A stretch of DNA of 64,000 nt from Cacconaster sp045114175 (GCA_045114175.1 JBGUJZ010000035.1:1-64000), one strand, 5' to 3'. Numbered from the stretch's first letter, positions 40,838 through 50,769 are shown. Notes: generated by a model not told the origin, from the letters alone. Program-made: numbers and translations.

Positions 40838-43647
40838 ACGGACAAGACCAGATCGTCATCCGCGGCGCGCGGAGCCACAACCTGAAAAACATTGACCTCG
40901 AGATTCCGCGGGGTAAGCTGGTGGTCGTAACCGGACTCTCCGGCAGCGGCAAATCCTCGCTGGCCTTCGACACCCTTTATGCGGAGGGACAGCGCCGCTA
41001 TATGGAGACCCTCTCCGCCTATGCACGGCAGTTCATGGGCATCCTGGAGCGGCCGCAGGTAGATGATATCAAGGGACTCAGCCCGATTATTGCCATCGAG
41101 CAGAAGACGATTGGCCGCAACCCCCGCTCCACCGTGGGCACCATCACCGAGATTTACGACTTCTTCCGACTGCTCTTTGCCCGTGCGGCAACCGCCTATT
41201 CGCCGGAAACCGGCAAGGAGATGATCCGCTACAGCGACGAGCAGATCGTGGATCTGATTATCGAACGCTACGGCGGAAAGCGCCTGCTGCTGCTCGCACC
41301 GCTCGTCAAGGGGCGCAAAGGTCACTACAAGGAACTCTTTGAGCAACTCGTCCGCAAGGGCTACAACCAGGTCCGTGTGGATGGTGAAATCCGTTATATC
41401 GGCGATGTAGGCACGGTGGACCGTTACAAGATTCACTTCATCGAGCTGGTCATTGACAAACTTGTGCCCACACAGGACGACCGCAAACGCATCCGCGATT
41501 CGGTGGTCACCGCCATGGCGCAGGGCAAAGGGTCGCTGATGGTACTCGAGGCCGACAACGGCACGGTGCACCACTACAGCCGCAACTTTGTCTGCGCGGA
41601 TACCGGTTTTTCGCTCGACAGCCCAGCCCCGCACACCTTCTCGTTCAATTCGCCGCAGGGAGCCTGCCCGCACTGCCACGGACTTGGCACGGTAGCCAGC
41701 GTGGATATGAGCCGCATCATCCCCGATCCCCGGAAATCCATTGCGGATGGCGGCATCCCCTTCATCAAGAAACTGCGCGAGACCCAGGTCTTCCAGTTCC
41801 TGGAGGCGATTGCCGACAAGCACGGATTCTCCCTCCACGACCCCATCGAATCCATCCCCGAAGAGGCCCTGACGCAGATTCTTTACGGTTCTGACGAACT
41901 GTTGCGGATTGGCCAGGGGGCGGAACAGCAGATGGATTCCTTTGGCGGCATCATTCAGATGATCCAGCTGCACGGCGACGAAAGCGAGCGTGAACGCGAC
42001 AAGAAAGAACTCTACATAGAGGAGACCGTCTGCCCCGAATGCGGTGGCACCCGGCTCCGCAAGGAGGCCCTCTATTTCAAGCTGGCTGACAAGAACATCG
42101 CAGAGGTTGCGGCGCTCACCATGGACCGTCTCTACGACTGGGTCTGCACGCTGCCCGACCATCTCTCCGAACGGCAGCGGCTGATTGCCAACGATATCCT
42201 CAAAGAACTCAAGGACCGCATCAAGTTCCTGATTGACGTGGGATTGGAATACCTGAGCCTGGACCGCAGCACCCGCACCCTCAGCGGTGGGGAAAGCCAG
42301 CGCATCCGGCTCGCCACCCAGATCGGTTCTAAACTCGTGGGGGTGCTCTACATCCTGGATGAACCGAGTATCGGCCTGCACCAGCGGGACGAGAATAAAC
42401 TGATTGCGTCGCTCAAGAATCTGCGCGACGAGGGCAACTCCGTTATGGTGGTGGAGCATGACCGCGACATGATGCTCGCGGCCGACTGGCTGGTGGATCT
42501 CGGACCCGGTGCGGGCGAAAAGGGTGGCGAACTGCTCTATAACGGCACGCCGGCCGACATGGCCAAATCGCAGAAAGAGAGCCTCACACTCGACTACCTG
42601 CTGGATCGCAAGCACATCCCCGTGCCGCCGGTACGACGGATGGGCAACGGACTCTATCTCACGCTGGAAGGGGCGCGCGGCAACAACCTGCGCGACGTCA
42701 ACCTCCGCCTGCCGCTGGGCAAACTGATCGGCATCAGCGGCGTGAGCGGCAGCGGCAAGAGTTCACTCATCACGGAGACCCTGCTGCCTGCCCTCGAGGC
42801 CCATTTCTACCGTTCCAAAGTCAAACCACTTCCCTACGACCGCATTGTAGGATTGGAGCATATCGACAAGGTGATCGTGATTGACCAGAGCCCGATCGGC
42901 AAAACACCGCGCAGCAATCCGGCCACCTATACCAACGCCTTCGCGGACATCCGCACACTCTTCGCGGAAACCCCGGATGCCAAAGTGCGCGGATTCGGGC
43001 CGGGGCGCTTCTCTTTCAATATCAAGGGCGGCCGGTGCGAAGCCTGCAAGGGTGCCGGCATCCAGACCATCGAGATGCACTTCCTGCCGCCGGCCTACGT
43101 GACCTGCAAGGAGTGCGGCGGACGGCGCTACAAACCCGATACGCTGGCCGTCAGATACAAGGGAAAGAACATCAGCGACGTGCTGGACATGAGTGTGACA
43201 CAGGCGCTGGAGTTCTTCAAGGCTGTGCCGTGGATTGCCAACAAACTGCAGACCATGGCAGATGTGGGACTCGGTTATCTGACGCTGGGCCAGCAATCTA
43301 CATCGCTCAGCGGCGGTGAGAGCCAGCGACTGAAACTCTCTGCCGAACTGGCGCGCAAAGAGACGGGCAACACCCTCTACATCCTGGACGAGCCCACCAC
43401 AGGCCTCCACTTCGAGGATATCAAGGTGCTGCTGGAGGTGCTGGGACGGCTGGTGGAGCGCGGCAATACGGTGGTCATCATCGAGCACAATCCGGATATC
43501 CTCAAATCGGTGGATTATCTGGTGGATCTTGGACCGGAAGGAGGCGCGGGAGGCGGTATGATTGTTGCAGAAGGGACGCCGGAGCAGGTGGCTGCCTGCC
43601 CCAGTTCATACACAGGTAAATATTTGAAAAACATACTAAAATGGTAA
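40834..43647 (+). CDS. uvrA: excinuclease ABC subunit A
   Basis: 937 residues, full length. Two ABC ATPase halves: Walker A GLSGSGKSSLAF and GVSGSGKSSLI; signatures LSGGESQRIRLA and LSGGESQRLKLS. The zinc-binding segments CPHCHG, CPECGG and CEACKG/CKECGG are present. With UvrB and UvrC it recognises bulky DNA lesions for nucleotide excision repair. It starts inside the MBL gene end, and its own last bases overlap the kinase start by seven. The three genes form one transcript. Confidence 0.97.
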   Translation: MNGQDQIVIRGARSHNLKNIDLEIPRGKLVVVTGLSGSGKSSLAFDTLYAEGQRRYMETLSAYARQFMGILERPQVDDIKGLSPIIAIEQKTIGRNPRSTVGTITEIYDFFRLLFARAATAYSPETGKEMIRYSDEQIVDLIIERYGGKRLLLLAPLVKGRKGHYKELFEQLVRKGYNQVRVDGEIRYIGDVGTVDRYKIHFIELVIDKLVPTQDDRKRIRDSVVTAMAQGKGSLMVLEADNGTVHHYSRNFVCADTGFSLDSPAPHTFSFNSPQGACPHCHGLGTVASVDMSRIIPDPRKSIADGGIPFIKKLRETQVFQFLEAIADKHGFSLHDPIESIPEEALTQILYGSDELLRIGQGAEQQMDSFGGIIQMIQLHGDESERERDKKELYIEETVCPECGGTRLRKEALYFKLADKNIAEVAALTMDRLYDWVCTLPDHLSERQRLIANDILKELKDRIKFLIDVGLEYLSLDRSTRTLSGGESQRIRLATQIGSKLVGVLYILDEPSIGLHQRDENKLIASLKNLRDEGNSVMVVEHDRDMMLAADWLVDLGPGAGEKGGELLYNGTPADMAKSQKESLTLDYLLDRKHIPVPPVRRMGNGLYLTLEGARGNNLRDVNLRLPLGKLIGISGVSGSGKSSLITETLLPALEAHFYRSKVKPLPYDRIVGLEHIDKVIVIDQSPIGKTPRSNPATYTNAFADIRTLFAETPDAKVRGFGPGRFSFNIKGGRCEACKGAGIQTIEMHFLPPAYVTCKECGGRRYKPDTLAVRYKGKNISDVLDMSVTQALEFFKAVPWIANKLQTMADVGLGYLTLGQQSTSLSGGESQRLKLSAELARKETGNTLYILDEPTTGLHFEDIKVLLEVLGRLVERGNTVVIIEHNPDILKSVDYLVDLGPEGGAGGGMIVAEGTPEQVAACPSSYTGKYLKNILKW

Positions 43648-44618
43648 GAGACGAAAAAATCTGGCAGCGGGCCATCAATGAAAACACGGTCGGCGCACTC
43701 AACGACGCGCTGATTGCCGGTTTCGGTCCCCGCCTCATCCAGTTGTCAGAGGTTATGCACGCAAGACAGTTCACCATCATCGCCGATGAAATTGCGCGGC
43801 GGGTGGACGCCAAGCTCTGTCTGATTGCGGGCCCTTCCAGCAGCGGCAAGACCACCACTTCCAAGCGGCTTGCACTGCACCTGGCCTCCATCGGCATCAC
43901 CCCTATCGTCATTGCGATGGACAACTATTTCAAGAACCGCAAGGACACCCCGCGCGATGAGAAGGGCGATTATGACTTTGAATGCCTTGAGGCACTGGAT
44001 GTACCCTTCCTCAACCACCAGCTGCGCCAACTGTTTGCCGGTGAAGAGGTGGAGGTTCCCGACTACGATTTCGTGCTCGGCGAGCGGGTCTTCCGCGGCA
44101 AGAGAGTCCAGATGACCCCGGGCAGCATCATCGTGATGGAGGGTATCCACGGATTGAACCCCGGCCTGACCCCCGAGATCGCCCCGGAAAACAAGTTCAG
44201 CATTTATGCTTCCGTGCTGCGGTCGCTCACCATCCGCAAGCCCAACGATTCGGTCTATGACACCCGTCTGCTGCGCCGCATGGTGCGTGACAATCAGTTC
44301 CGCGGAAACGGTCCGGCCGATACCATTCTCCGTTGGCCCAGCGTCCGTGCGGGCGAAGAGAAGAATATCGTCCCCTACATGGATCTGGCGGATATGAAGT
44401 TCGATTCGTCGCTCATCTACGAGTTGCCCCTCTTCAAGAGCTACGTGGAGAATCTGCTGCGCAGTGTGCCGCGCCGCTCACCAGCCTACGAAGAGGCCCA
44501 GCGCCTGCTCGATTTCATCCTGACCAAAGTAGCCGCCCTTACACCAAAGGAGGCCGGCTGTATTCCGCCGACCTCCATTTTGCGTGAGTTTATTGGGGGT
44601 TCAAGCTTCCGCTACTAA
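43641..44618 (+). CDS. uridine-kinase-like nucleoside kinase, short form
   Basis: 325 residues. P-loop LIAGPSSSGKTTTSKRL, MDNYFKNRKDTP, and VMEGIHGLNP are the phosphoribulokinase/uridine-kinase pattern. Many Bacteroidota homologues of about 550 residues carry an N-terminal TGS and threonyl-tRNA-synthetase-like part. Here only about 55 residues precede the P-loop, so that part is absent or very short. Nucleoside phosphorylation is likely; the substrate is not certain. Its stop overlaps the convergent C10 peptidase stop by four bases, leaving no space for a terminator. Confidence 0.88.
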   Translation: MVRDEKIWQRAINENTVGALNDALIAGFGPRLIQLSEVMHARQFTIIADEIARRVDAKLCLIAGPSSSGKTTTSKRLALHLASIGITPIVIAMDNYFKNRKDTPRDEKGDYDFECLEALDVPFLNHQLRQLFAGEEVEVPDYDFVLGERVFRGKRVQMTPGSIIVMEGIHGLNPGLTPEIAPENKFSIYASVLRSLTIRKPNDSVYDTRLLRRMVRDNQFRGNGPADTILRWPSVRAGEEKNIVPYMDLADMKFDSSLIYELPLFKSYVENLLRSVPRRSPAYEEAQRLLDFILTKVAALTPKEAGCIPPTSILREFIGGSSFRY

Positions 44619-46393
44619 CGGACAATCTTGATAACCTTTGACTCGGCGGAAGAGACCATCGACACGGTATAAGTGTCGGAAGGTGCTTGCGCCAGGTTGA
44701 TGACCACTTTGTTCGCATTGATGGTAACAAATCCCGATGTGGACGCACCGGATGCGGCCGATACGGTGATCTGGACGCCCATCTTGGTGGTAATGGTCAG
44801 TGTTTGGGAAGCCTTGTCATAGGCCATGGTGGAAGCTGCCTCAATCGACATGGCCTGTTCGATATAGATTTCCTCCGAGATGCCGGTATTGCTTTCACAA
44901 TACAGCTTCTGCCACGAACCGCCGTCTGAACGGAAGAAGGCGCGCAGCACGTCACCCTCCTCAACAGGTTCGGTGATTCGGCAGTTGACATTCTCAAAAC
45001 CGCGCCAATAACCGGGATCCAGCGAAGTGACATCCATGTTGGTGAGGTTAACCATGCTCTTGATGACACCCGTCTTGGTGCAGTGCGCAATGCCGATTTC
45101 GGTGGTATGAGTGCTGTAGCCGTGATTGAGGATACCGCCCACCTTGAGGGAAAAGACCTTGTTCGGCGTGATGGCTGCAGATACCAGTTCCAGACCTTTA
45201 TAGGATACGCCACCACTGGTTGTACCCAGATAAAAGGCGTAAACCGGGACGTAGGTGCCGCCGGCATCGGGATGGAACCCGAAGGTTGCGGCATGGGAAC
45301 TCGTGTACTTACCCAACGCGTTAATGGTGTAGAAACCATTGCTGCTGCCGTTCCAACCCCAGTTGATGTGGATGTAGTCGTTCACGTCATAACCGTCTGC
45401 CACAAAGGCGTGACCACCGGTTGACGAACGGCCCGTGTAGCTCATCGGACGGAGATTCAATTCCGCCTTCAGCTTAGCCGTCCACTCCTCATCCGTGTAG
45501 TAGTAACGGGAAACGTTGCACATACCCCTGTCGTAGCCGTAAAAATCGGCCATCAGACCCAGCACGTTCTTGGTAGCACCGCCGGTACTGCTCACGCCAT
45601 AGGAGAGGTTACCGATCTGGCCGATATCTGCCAGGAGTCGTGCACAAGCCTCCGCCTCCTCCTTGGTGTAGGAGCCCGAATAGGTCATCTTCATCTTGTC
45701 CCACTGGTAGTCATAGTCCGCATCGCGGGCCGCAATGATGTAACCTTCGCCGGAAGCGGCGGGGAAGTTGAGTTTGGAGCGGTTCGGGAACTTGTAGTAG
45801 TGCATCAGGATACCGATGGAGGTAGCCACGCAACCCGTTACCGCCTTCTGGCCACCGATTTCAGGGCAGAAAAGGTTGTAAGGGTCGCCCTGTGACCACT
45901 CAGCCGTGGTATAGAGGACCACCGGGGTTGCACGTTTGATGCCACCGACGCGGGTGGGCGATTCATAGAGGCTCCACTGGCCTGCAATCTGGCCGCTGGC
46001 CTTAGCGTGCTCGGCACGCAGATCATTGATGGAGGCCGTCATTTCACCAATCCATGCGCGAAGGTTGTCCGGCATGGTGGCATCGTCACGGAAGGCTCCG
46101 GTATAGGAATAACCGAGGATCGGCATGAAGGAATCTTCACCCGAAACAAGGACAAAGCCGCCGCCGGGACGGTTGAAGACATAGATGGCCGGATCGCCGG
46201 AAGCGCGGGTACCGCCCATCAGGTTTCCGTTGGCATCATAGGAGTAAGCCAGCGTCAGGCCGCTCGAACGGGTACCGCCGTCTGCTGCCATAAAGGTCTC
46301 CGCCAGAGCGCTGGCGCGACGGAGCGATACCGTATCTGCCAGCAGTTCCAGAGGCAGAACAATCAGGAAGAGAAGCAATGCAATCTTTTTCAT
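44615..46393 (-). CDS. exported C10-family cysteine peptidase (streptopain-like)
   Basis: 592 residues: signal peptide, a propeptide to about 155, then the catalytic domain with Cys188 (KAVTGCVATSIG) and His in TGGHAFVADGYD, followed by INWGWNGSSNGFY. This is the SpeB/prtT group. A beta-rich C-terminus ends with VVINLAQAPSDTYTVSM and KVIKIVR, which resembles the type IX secretion sorting domain. If so the enzyme is carried to the cell surface by that system. The preceding gene is a lipoprotein 12 bases upstream. It likely acts on host or dietary protein. Confidence 0.9.
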   Translation of the reverse strand: MKKIALLLFLIVLPLELLADTVSLRRASALAETFMAADGGTRSSGLTLAYSYDANGNLMGGTRASGDPAIYVFNRPGGGFVLVSGEDSFMPILGYSYTGAFRDDATMPDNLRAWIGEMTASINDLRAEHAKASGQIAGQWSLYESPTRVGGIKRATPVVLYTTAEWSQGDPYNLFCPEIGGQKAVTGCVATSIGILMHYYKFPNRSKLNFPAASGEGYIIAARDADYDYQWDKMKMTYSGSYTKEEAEACARLLADIGQIGNLSYGVSSTGGATKNVLGLMADFYGYDRGMCNVSRYYYTDEEWTAKLKAELNLRPMSYTGRSSTGGHAFVADGYDVNDYIHINWGWNGSSNGFYTINALGKYTSSHAATFGFHPDAGGTYVPVYAFYLGTTSGGVSYKGLELVSAAITPNKVFSLKVGGILNHGYSTHTTEIGIAHCTKTGVIKSMVNLTNMDVTSLDPGYWRGFENVNCRITEPVEEGDVLRAFFRSDGGSWQKLYCESNTGISEEIYIEQAMSIEAASTMAYDKASQTLTITTKMGVQITVSAASGASTSGFVTINANKVVINLAQAPSDTYTVSMVSSAESKVIKIVR

Positions 46394-46405
46394 GGTATCA
46401 GTCCG

Positions 46406-47548
46406 TTAAAGAGAGTTGACATAGACGGTGGAAACACCGCTGAGGGTATTGAAGAGGATCATATCTGCGCCCGCAATGCCGTAGAAGACAGCAATCTTGT
46501 CGTTCGGGTTGGCGTAGGTGTGGGTAAGCAGCGGAGAATAATCGTCCGTTGTACCATCGCCCCAATAGATCTTCCAACCATTGTTGGTGCCGGTTGCCAC
46601 AGGAACCACGACGGAGGCCGCGTTCTCATAGGCGACGGCTATTCCGCGAAGCGTAGTCTCCGGATTGATGGCGTTGATGGCGTAGTCGAAACTGCTCTGG
46701 GCAACCCTGCTGGCGGAACGCAGCACCGTATTCCTGCCGGCCGTACCAAGAAGCAGCATCTGGCCGTAGAGGTCGTCGTTCACGTAGAGATTAAACCCTT
46801 TGGCGAGCACGCCAGCGGGCAGGGTGAAGCAGAAGGAGGTAGCAACCGAGCCCAGTTCGACGGGGGTCTCGCAAATCAGTTTCACCTTCTTGTTGGCATC
46901 CGATTCGGGGGCCTTCATCTTGAGGGCCGGCATCTCTTCTGCCTTGTAGGCCATCTCTACCGTACCTTCGCCCCAAAGGGACTCGTTGCCAAGCGTCTCC
47001 AGGTAAAGCGAGGAGATGGAGACGGGCGTCTCGCTCTTGATCTTGACCACCAGCAAACCGCAGAGGTTCACGAAACCGACCTCCTCTTTGCTGGAGCCGA
47101 CTGCCACAGCGGCAAAGGACTCCGTGGAGAAACTGTCGGGCACATACTTCTGGATTGCAGGCAGATTCAGCGTCACCAGCGTACCGTCGTGGCCTTTCAC
47201 GAGACCGGCCGGGAAGATGAGATACGACTTGGCCTTGTTGTAGGAACCCGTGCCGGCAGCGGTAAACTGCGCCGAAGGGGTGCCCGCGGAACCGGTCAGC
47301 GTAAAGTCGGTACCCTGGCTCTCTTTGGCCTTGATTTCTGACGCTTTGAATACTTTGATCTTATCGCCGGCAGACCAGTTGACATCGGCCCATCGATCCG
47401 CGGTGGCGCGGGTCATATCCGTCGTCTTGCCGGTGGTAAGCTTTTCCGTGTGGGCCGTGTAAACACAGTCCTCACCGCCATCGGGATTGCAGGCCTGCGG
47501 CAACAGAATCACCGCAGCGAGTGCAAACGCGACTAATGCTTTTTTCAT
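46406..47548 (-). CDS. fimbrillin-like lipoprotein with PKD-like end
   Basis: 380 residues. Lipoprotein signal with lipobox LPQAC. The mature region (MTRATADRWADVNWSAGDKI, then SYLIFPAGLVKG) has the layout of Bacteroidota fimbrillin-type surface lipoproteins. The last 90 residues include IYWGDGTTDDYS ... LLTHTYANPND, a PKD-like motif. Function is unclear: a pilus-type subunit or an anchor for the peptidase encoded next. It may be co-transcribed with kbl (15-base gap) and the C10 peptidase. Confidence 0.65.
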   Translation of the reverse strand: MKKALVAFALAAVILLPQACNPDGGEDCVYTAHTEKLTTGKTTDMTRATADRWADVNWSAGDKIKVFKASEIKAKESQGTDFTLTGSAGTPSAQFTAAGTGSYNKAKSYLIFPAGLVKGHDGTLVTLNLPAIQKYVPDSFSTESFAAVAVGSSKEEVGFVNLCGLLVVKIKSETPVSISSLYLETLGNESLWGEGTVEMAYKAEEMPALKMKAPESDANKKVKLICETPVELGSVATSFCFTLPAGVLAKGFNLYVNDDLYGQMLLLGTAGRNTVLRSASRVAQSSFDYAINAINPETTLRGIAVAYENAASVVVPVATGTNNGWKIYWGDGTTDDYSPLLTHTYANPNDKIAVFYGIAGADMILFNTLSGVSTVYVNSL

Positions 47549-47563
47549 AGAAATGGATCGTTT

Positions 47564-48754
47564 TTATTTAATCACGCCCAGCTCCTTACCGATCTTGGTA
47601 AAGGCGGCGATACACTTGTCCAAGTGCTCCACTTCGTGGCCAGCGGAAACCTGCACGCGGATGCGAGCCTGTCCCTTAGGCACCACGGGATAGTAGAAAC
47701 CGGTGACATAGATACCCTCTTCCTGGAGCCGTGCGGCAAAATCCTGAGAGAGTTTTGCGTCGTAGAGCATCACGGCGCAGATGGCGCTCTGGGTGGGTTT
47801 GATGTCGAAACCAGCTGCCTTCATACGGGCCACGAAGTAGTCCGTATTGCTGTGGAGTTTGTCCTGCAGCGTGTTGGTCTCGCTCATCATGTCGAACATC
47901 TTGATGCCGGCAGCGGCCACCATCGGCGGGAGGGAGTTCGAGAAGAGATACGGGCGGGAGCGCTGGCGCAGCATGGCGATGATCTCCTTGCGGCCCGTGG
48001 TGAAACCACCGATCGCACCACCGAAGGCCTTGCCCAGGGTGCCGGTGAGGATTTCAATCTTGCCGCGGAGGTCGTAGAGTTCGGTGACACCGCGACCGGT
48101 ACGTCCCACGACGCCGGCCGAGTGCGACTCATCTACCATCACCATAGCATCGTACTTGTTGGCCAGCTCGTAGATCTTGTCCAGCGGGCAGACATTGCCG
48201 TCCATGGAGAAGACACCGTCGGTCACAATCAGACGGTGGCGCTGAGCCTGAGCAGTCTTGAGGCAGTTCTCCAGTTCCTCCATGTTGCCATTGGCATAGC
48301 GATAGCGCTGTGCTTTGCAGAGACGCACGCCGTCGATGATGGAGGCGTGGTTCAGGGCGTCGGAGATGATGGCGTCCTTCTCGTCGAGCAGCGGTTCGAA
48401 GACACCGCCGTTGGCATCGAAACAGGAGGAGTAGAGAATGGTATCCTCGGTTCCGAAGAACTCGGCGATCTTGGCCTCCAGTTTCTTCTGGAGGTCACCG
48501 GTGCCGCAGATGAAGCGGACGGATGCCATACCGTAACCGTGGGTGTCAAGTGCCTCCTTGGCAGCCATGATCAGCTGCGGGTTGTTGGCCAGACCCAGGT
48601 AGTTGTTGGCGCAGAAGTTGAGAACCTGCTGGCCACCAGCCACCGTAATGTCGGCTTTCTGCGGAGAGGTGATTACGCGCTCGTTCTTGTAGAGGCCCGC
48701 GTCCTTGATGGACTGAAGCTCGGTCTCGAGATATTGTTGAAAGTTCTTGTACAT
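47564..48754 (-). CDS. kbl: glycine C-acetyltransferase (2-amino-3-ketobutyrate CoA ligase)
   Basis: 396 residues, a PLP enzyme of the alpha-oxoamine synthase group. FCANNYLGLANNP, SASIIDG-type DALNHASIIDG, VMVDESHSAGVVGRTGRG and the Lys in TGTLGKAFGG bind PLP. The strong match in length and motifs fits Kbl, which with threonine dehydrogenase turns threonine to glycine and acetyl-CoA. The dehydrogenase gene is not in the window. A -7 TATATTTG lies at 48789-48796, just behind the tsf terminator. Confidence 0.93.
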   Translation of the reverse strand: MYKNFQQYLETELQSIKDAGLYKNERVITSPQKADITVAGGQQVLNFCANNYLGLANNPQLIMAAKEALDTHGYGMASVRFICGTGDLQKKLEAKIAEFFGTEDTILYSSCFDANGGVFEPLLDEKDAIISDALNHASIIDGVRLCKAQRYRYANGNMEELENCLKTAQAQRHRLIVTDGVFSMDGNVCPLDKIYELANKYDAMVMVDESHSAGVVGRTGRGVTELYDLRGKIEILTGTLGKAFGGAIGGFTTGRKEIIAMLRQRSRPYLFSNSLPPMVAAAGIKMFDMMSETNTLQDKLHSNTDYFVARMKAAGFDIKPTQSAICAVMLYDAKLSQDFAARLQEEGIYVTGFYYPVVPKGQARIRVQVSAGHEVEHLDKCIAAFTKIGKELGVIK

Positions 48755-48788
48755 AGTTTATTGTGTATTTGTAATTTCAATGAACCTA

Positions 48789-48796
48789 CAAATATA
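48789..48796 (-). promoter_or_regulatory. -7 box of kbl
   Basis: Minus strand TATATTTG, 34 bases upstream of the start, in the T-run region of the tsf terminator. The -33 region is part of the hairpin. Confidence 0.4.
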
Positions 48797-48800
48797 CAAA

Positions 48801-48830
48801 AAAAGTGCACCTCGCGAACGAAGTGCACTT
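48801..48830 (-). terminator. terminator after tsf
   Basis: Minus strand: AAGTGCAC and GTGCACTT arms (48803-48810, 48823-48830) around a 12-base loop, followed by a T-run. Ends the ribosomal operon. Confidence 0.88.
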
Positions 48831-48850
48831 AAAGCCTAAAATCCGATTTT

Positions 48851-49849
48851 TTAGTCGTCGGTCAGGGAGAAGCGGCAGAAGGTAATCACCTTGGCCTCTT
48901 TGTCGACAGCTGCAATGGCCTCCTTGACGGATGCCTTGTTGTCGCTCATCTGGTACTCCTGCTCTTCCAGAGTGCTCTCTTTGAAGAACTTCTGTACACG
49001 GCCGTTGGCAATGTTCTGGATCATCTGCTCCGGAAGGTTAGCAGCCTTTTCGGCAGCAACGCGGACCTTGATCTCACGAGCCTGCTGTGCCTGTTCCGGC
49101 GTAAGCCAGCCCTTGGCGGTGTTGGACTCGATGTGGTCTTCGCTGTCGCAGTGTGCGGGGTTGATGCCGGCCTTACGCAGCGCAGCGTCAACTGCCTTCT
49201 GGATCTGCTCTTCCTTGGTCTTCTCGATAGCCACCTGGCGCTCTTTCTCAACAACCTCTGCGGGGCAGTCAGCTGCGGAGACGGAAACCGGATTCATCGA
49301 AACGACCTGCATCGCGATACCCTTTGCCAGCGCAGCATCAACCGGCTTGTTGAAGGCGACGATAGCGCCGAGCTTACCGTTGATGGTGTGGATGTAGGAT
49401 GCGATGAAGGGAGCCTCGAGCTTCGCATAGTATGCGAGGCTGTGCTTTTCGCCACTCTTACCGGTCTGCTGGGAGATAGCCTCTTCAACGGTCTGACCGT
49501 CGGCCATCTTGCAGCCCTTCAGTGCCTCGGCGTCAGCCGGGAAGCACTTGATGGCGGTGTCGGCAATCGCGTTAGCGAGAGCCTGGAACTCAGCGTTCTG
49601 CGAGACGAAGTCGGTCTCGCAACCAAGGCAGACGAGGATAGCCTTGCCACCGTCGATACGGGCGAGGACAGCACCTTCGGTGGTCTCGCGGTCCGCACGC
49701 TTAGCAGCGACGAGCTTACCTTTCTCACGAATGATTTCCTGTGCACGTGCGAAATCGCCGTCAGCCTCAACGAGAGCCTTCTTGCAATCCATCATGCCGG
49801 CACCGGTCATTTTGCGCAGTTTTGCGACATCAATAGCTTTGATTTCCAT
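48851..49849 (-). CDS. tsf: translation elongation factor Ts
   Basis: 332 residues. The N-terminus VAKLRKMTGAGMMDCKKAL and VCLGCETDFVSQN are the UBA-like domain and the TDFV motif used to displace GDP from EF-Tu. The protein is about 50 residues longer than the E. coli form, mainly in the dimerisation region, as in other Bacteroidota. It follows rpsB by 18 bases. Confidence 0.97.
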   Translation of the reverse strand: MEIKAIDVAKLRKMTGAGMMDCKKALVEADGDFARAQEIIREKGKLVAAKRADRETTEGAVLARIDGGKAILVCLGCETDFVSQNAEFQALANAIADTAIKCFPADAEALKGCKMADGQTVEEAISQQTGKSGEKHSLAYYAKLEAPFIASYIHTINGKLGAIVAFNKPVDAALAKGIAMQVVSMNPVSVSAADCPAEVVEKERQVAIEKTKEEQIQKAVDAALRKAGINPAHCDSEDHIESNTAKGWLTPEQAQQAREIKVRVAAEKAANLPEQMIQNIANGRVQKFFKESTLEEQEYQMSDNKASVKEAIAAVDKEAKVITFCRFSLTDD

Positions 49850-49867
49850 AATTCGTGGGTTTAAGGA

Positions 49868-50686
49868 TTATTCTGCTTTGGTTTCTTCTGCTGCAGGAGC
49901 CTCCTCCGCCTTCTTTGCAGTGCGGCGGGGACGGGTTTTCTTGACGGGAGCTGCCTCTTCCTTCTCGGGAGCCTCTTCCTTCTCTTTCTCCTTCTCGAGC
50001 TTGCGGTCCTCAAGACCTTCGGCGATTGCCTTGCAGAGGGTCTCGGTGATCAGCGAAATGCTCTTAGCCGCATCATCATTAGCCGGAATCACATAATCAA
50101 TGTTGGTAGGATCGCAACAAGTATCAACCATTGCGATAACCGGGATGTTGAGGCGGTTTGCTTCGCGAACGGCGTTGATTTCCTTCTGGACGTCAACGAC
50201 GAAAAGTGCGGAAGGAAGACGGTTGAGGTCGGCGATGGAGCCGAGGTTCTTCTCAAGTTTAGCGCGCTGGCGCGAAATCTGGAGACGCTCACGTTTTGCC
50301 AGGGTTTCAAAGGTACCGTCGGTGATCATCTTGTCGATGGTGTTCATCTTCTTGACGGCCTTGCGGATGGTCGGGAAATTGGTCAGCATGCCGCCTGCCC
50401 AACGCTCAGTCACGTAGGGCATGCCCACGCTCTTTGCGCACTCCGCAACGATATCCTTGGCTTGTTTCTTGGTGGCGACGAACAGAATCTTGCGGCCTGC
50501 TGCTGCAAGCTGCTTCATCACGTCCGCTGCCTCATCTATTTTGACAACGGTTTTGTGCAGGTCGATGATGTGGATGCCCTTCTTCTCCATAAAGATGTAC
50601 GGAGCCATTTTAGGATTCCACTTTCTCTTCAGGTGGCCGAAGTGAACGCCTGCATCAAGCAAGTCTTGGAAATTGGTTCTAGACAT
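49868..50686 (-). CDS. rpsB: 30S ribosomal protein S2
   Basis: 272 residues. LLDAGVHFGHLKRKWNPKM, IHIIDLHKTV, ERWAGGMLTN and NRLPSALFVVDVQKE are conserved S2 blocks. A C-terminal tail of about 45 residues (EKEKEKEEAPEKEEAA, then Lys/Arg/Ala/Glu-rich) is low-complexity and usual in this phylum. Directly upstream of tsf, as in most bacteria. Confidence 0.97.
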   Translation of the reverse strand: MSRTNFQDLLDAGVHFGHLKRKWNPKMAPYIFMEKKGIHIIDLHKTVVKIDEAADVMKQLAAAGRKILFVATKKQAKDIVAECAKSVGMPYVTERWAGGMLTNFPTIRKAVKKMNTIDKMITDGTFETLAKRERLQISRQRAKLEKNLGSIADLNRLPSALFVVDVQKEINAVREANRLNIPVIAMVDTCCDPTNIDYVIPANDDAAKSISLITETLCKAIAEGLEDRKLEKEKEKEEAPEKEEAAPVKKTRPRRTAKKAEEAPAAEETKAE

Positions 50687-50769
50687 TTTGAATCTGTTTC
50701 TTTAATTTGTTTTGTTAACTCTTTTCATCAATCCGAAGTAGCGAATGATTCGGTCTTCTGGATTTTCCG

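Noticed and set aside
40768..42615. 615-codon open frame antisense to uvrA
   Set aside because: uvrA on the plus strand is unmistakable. The opposite frame has no motif or start context.
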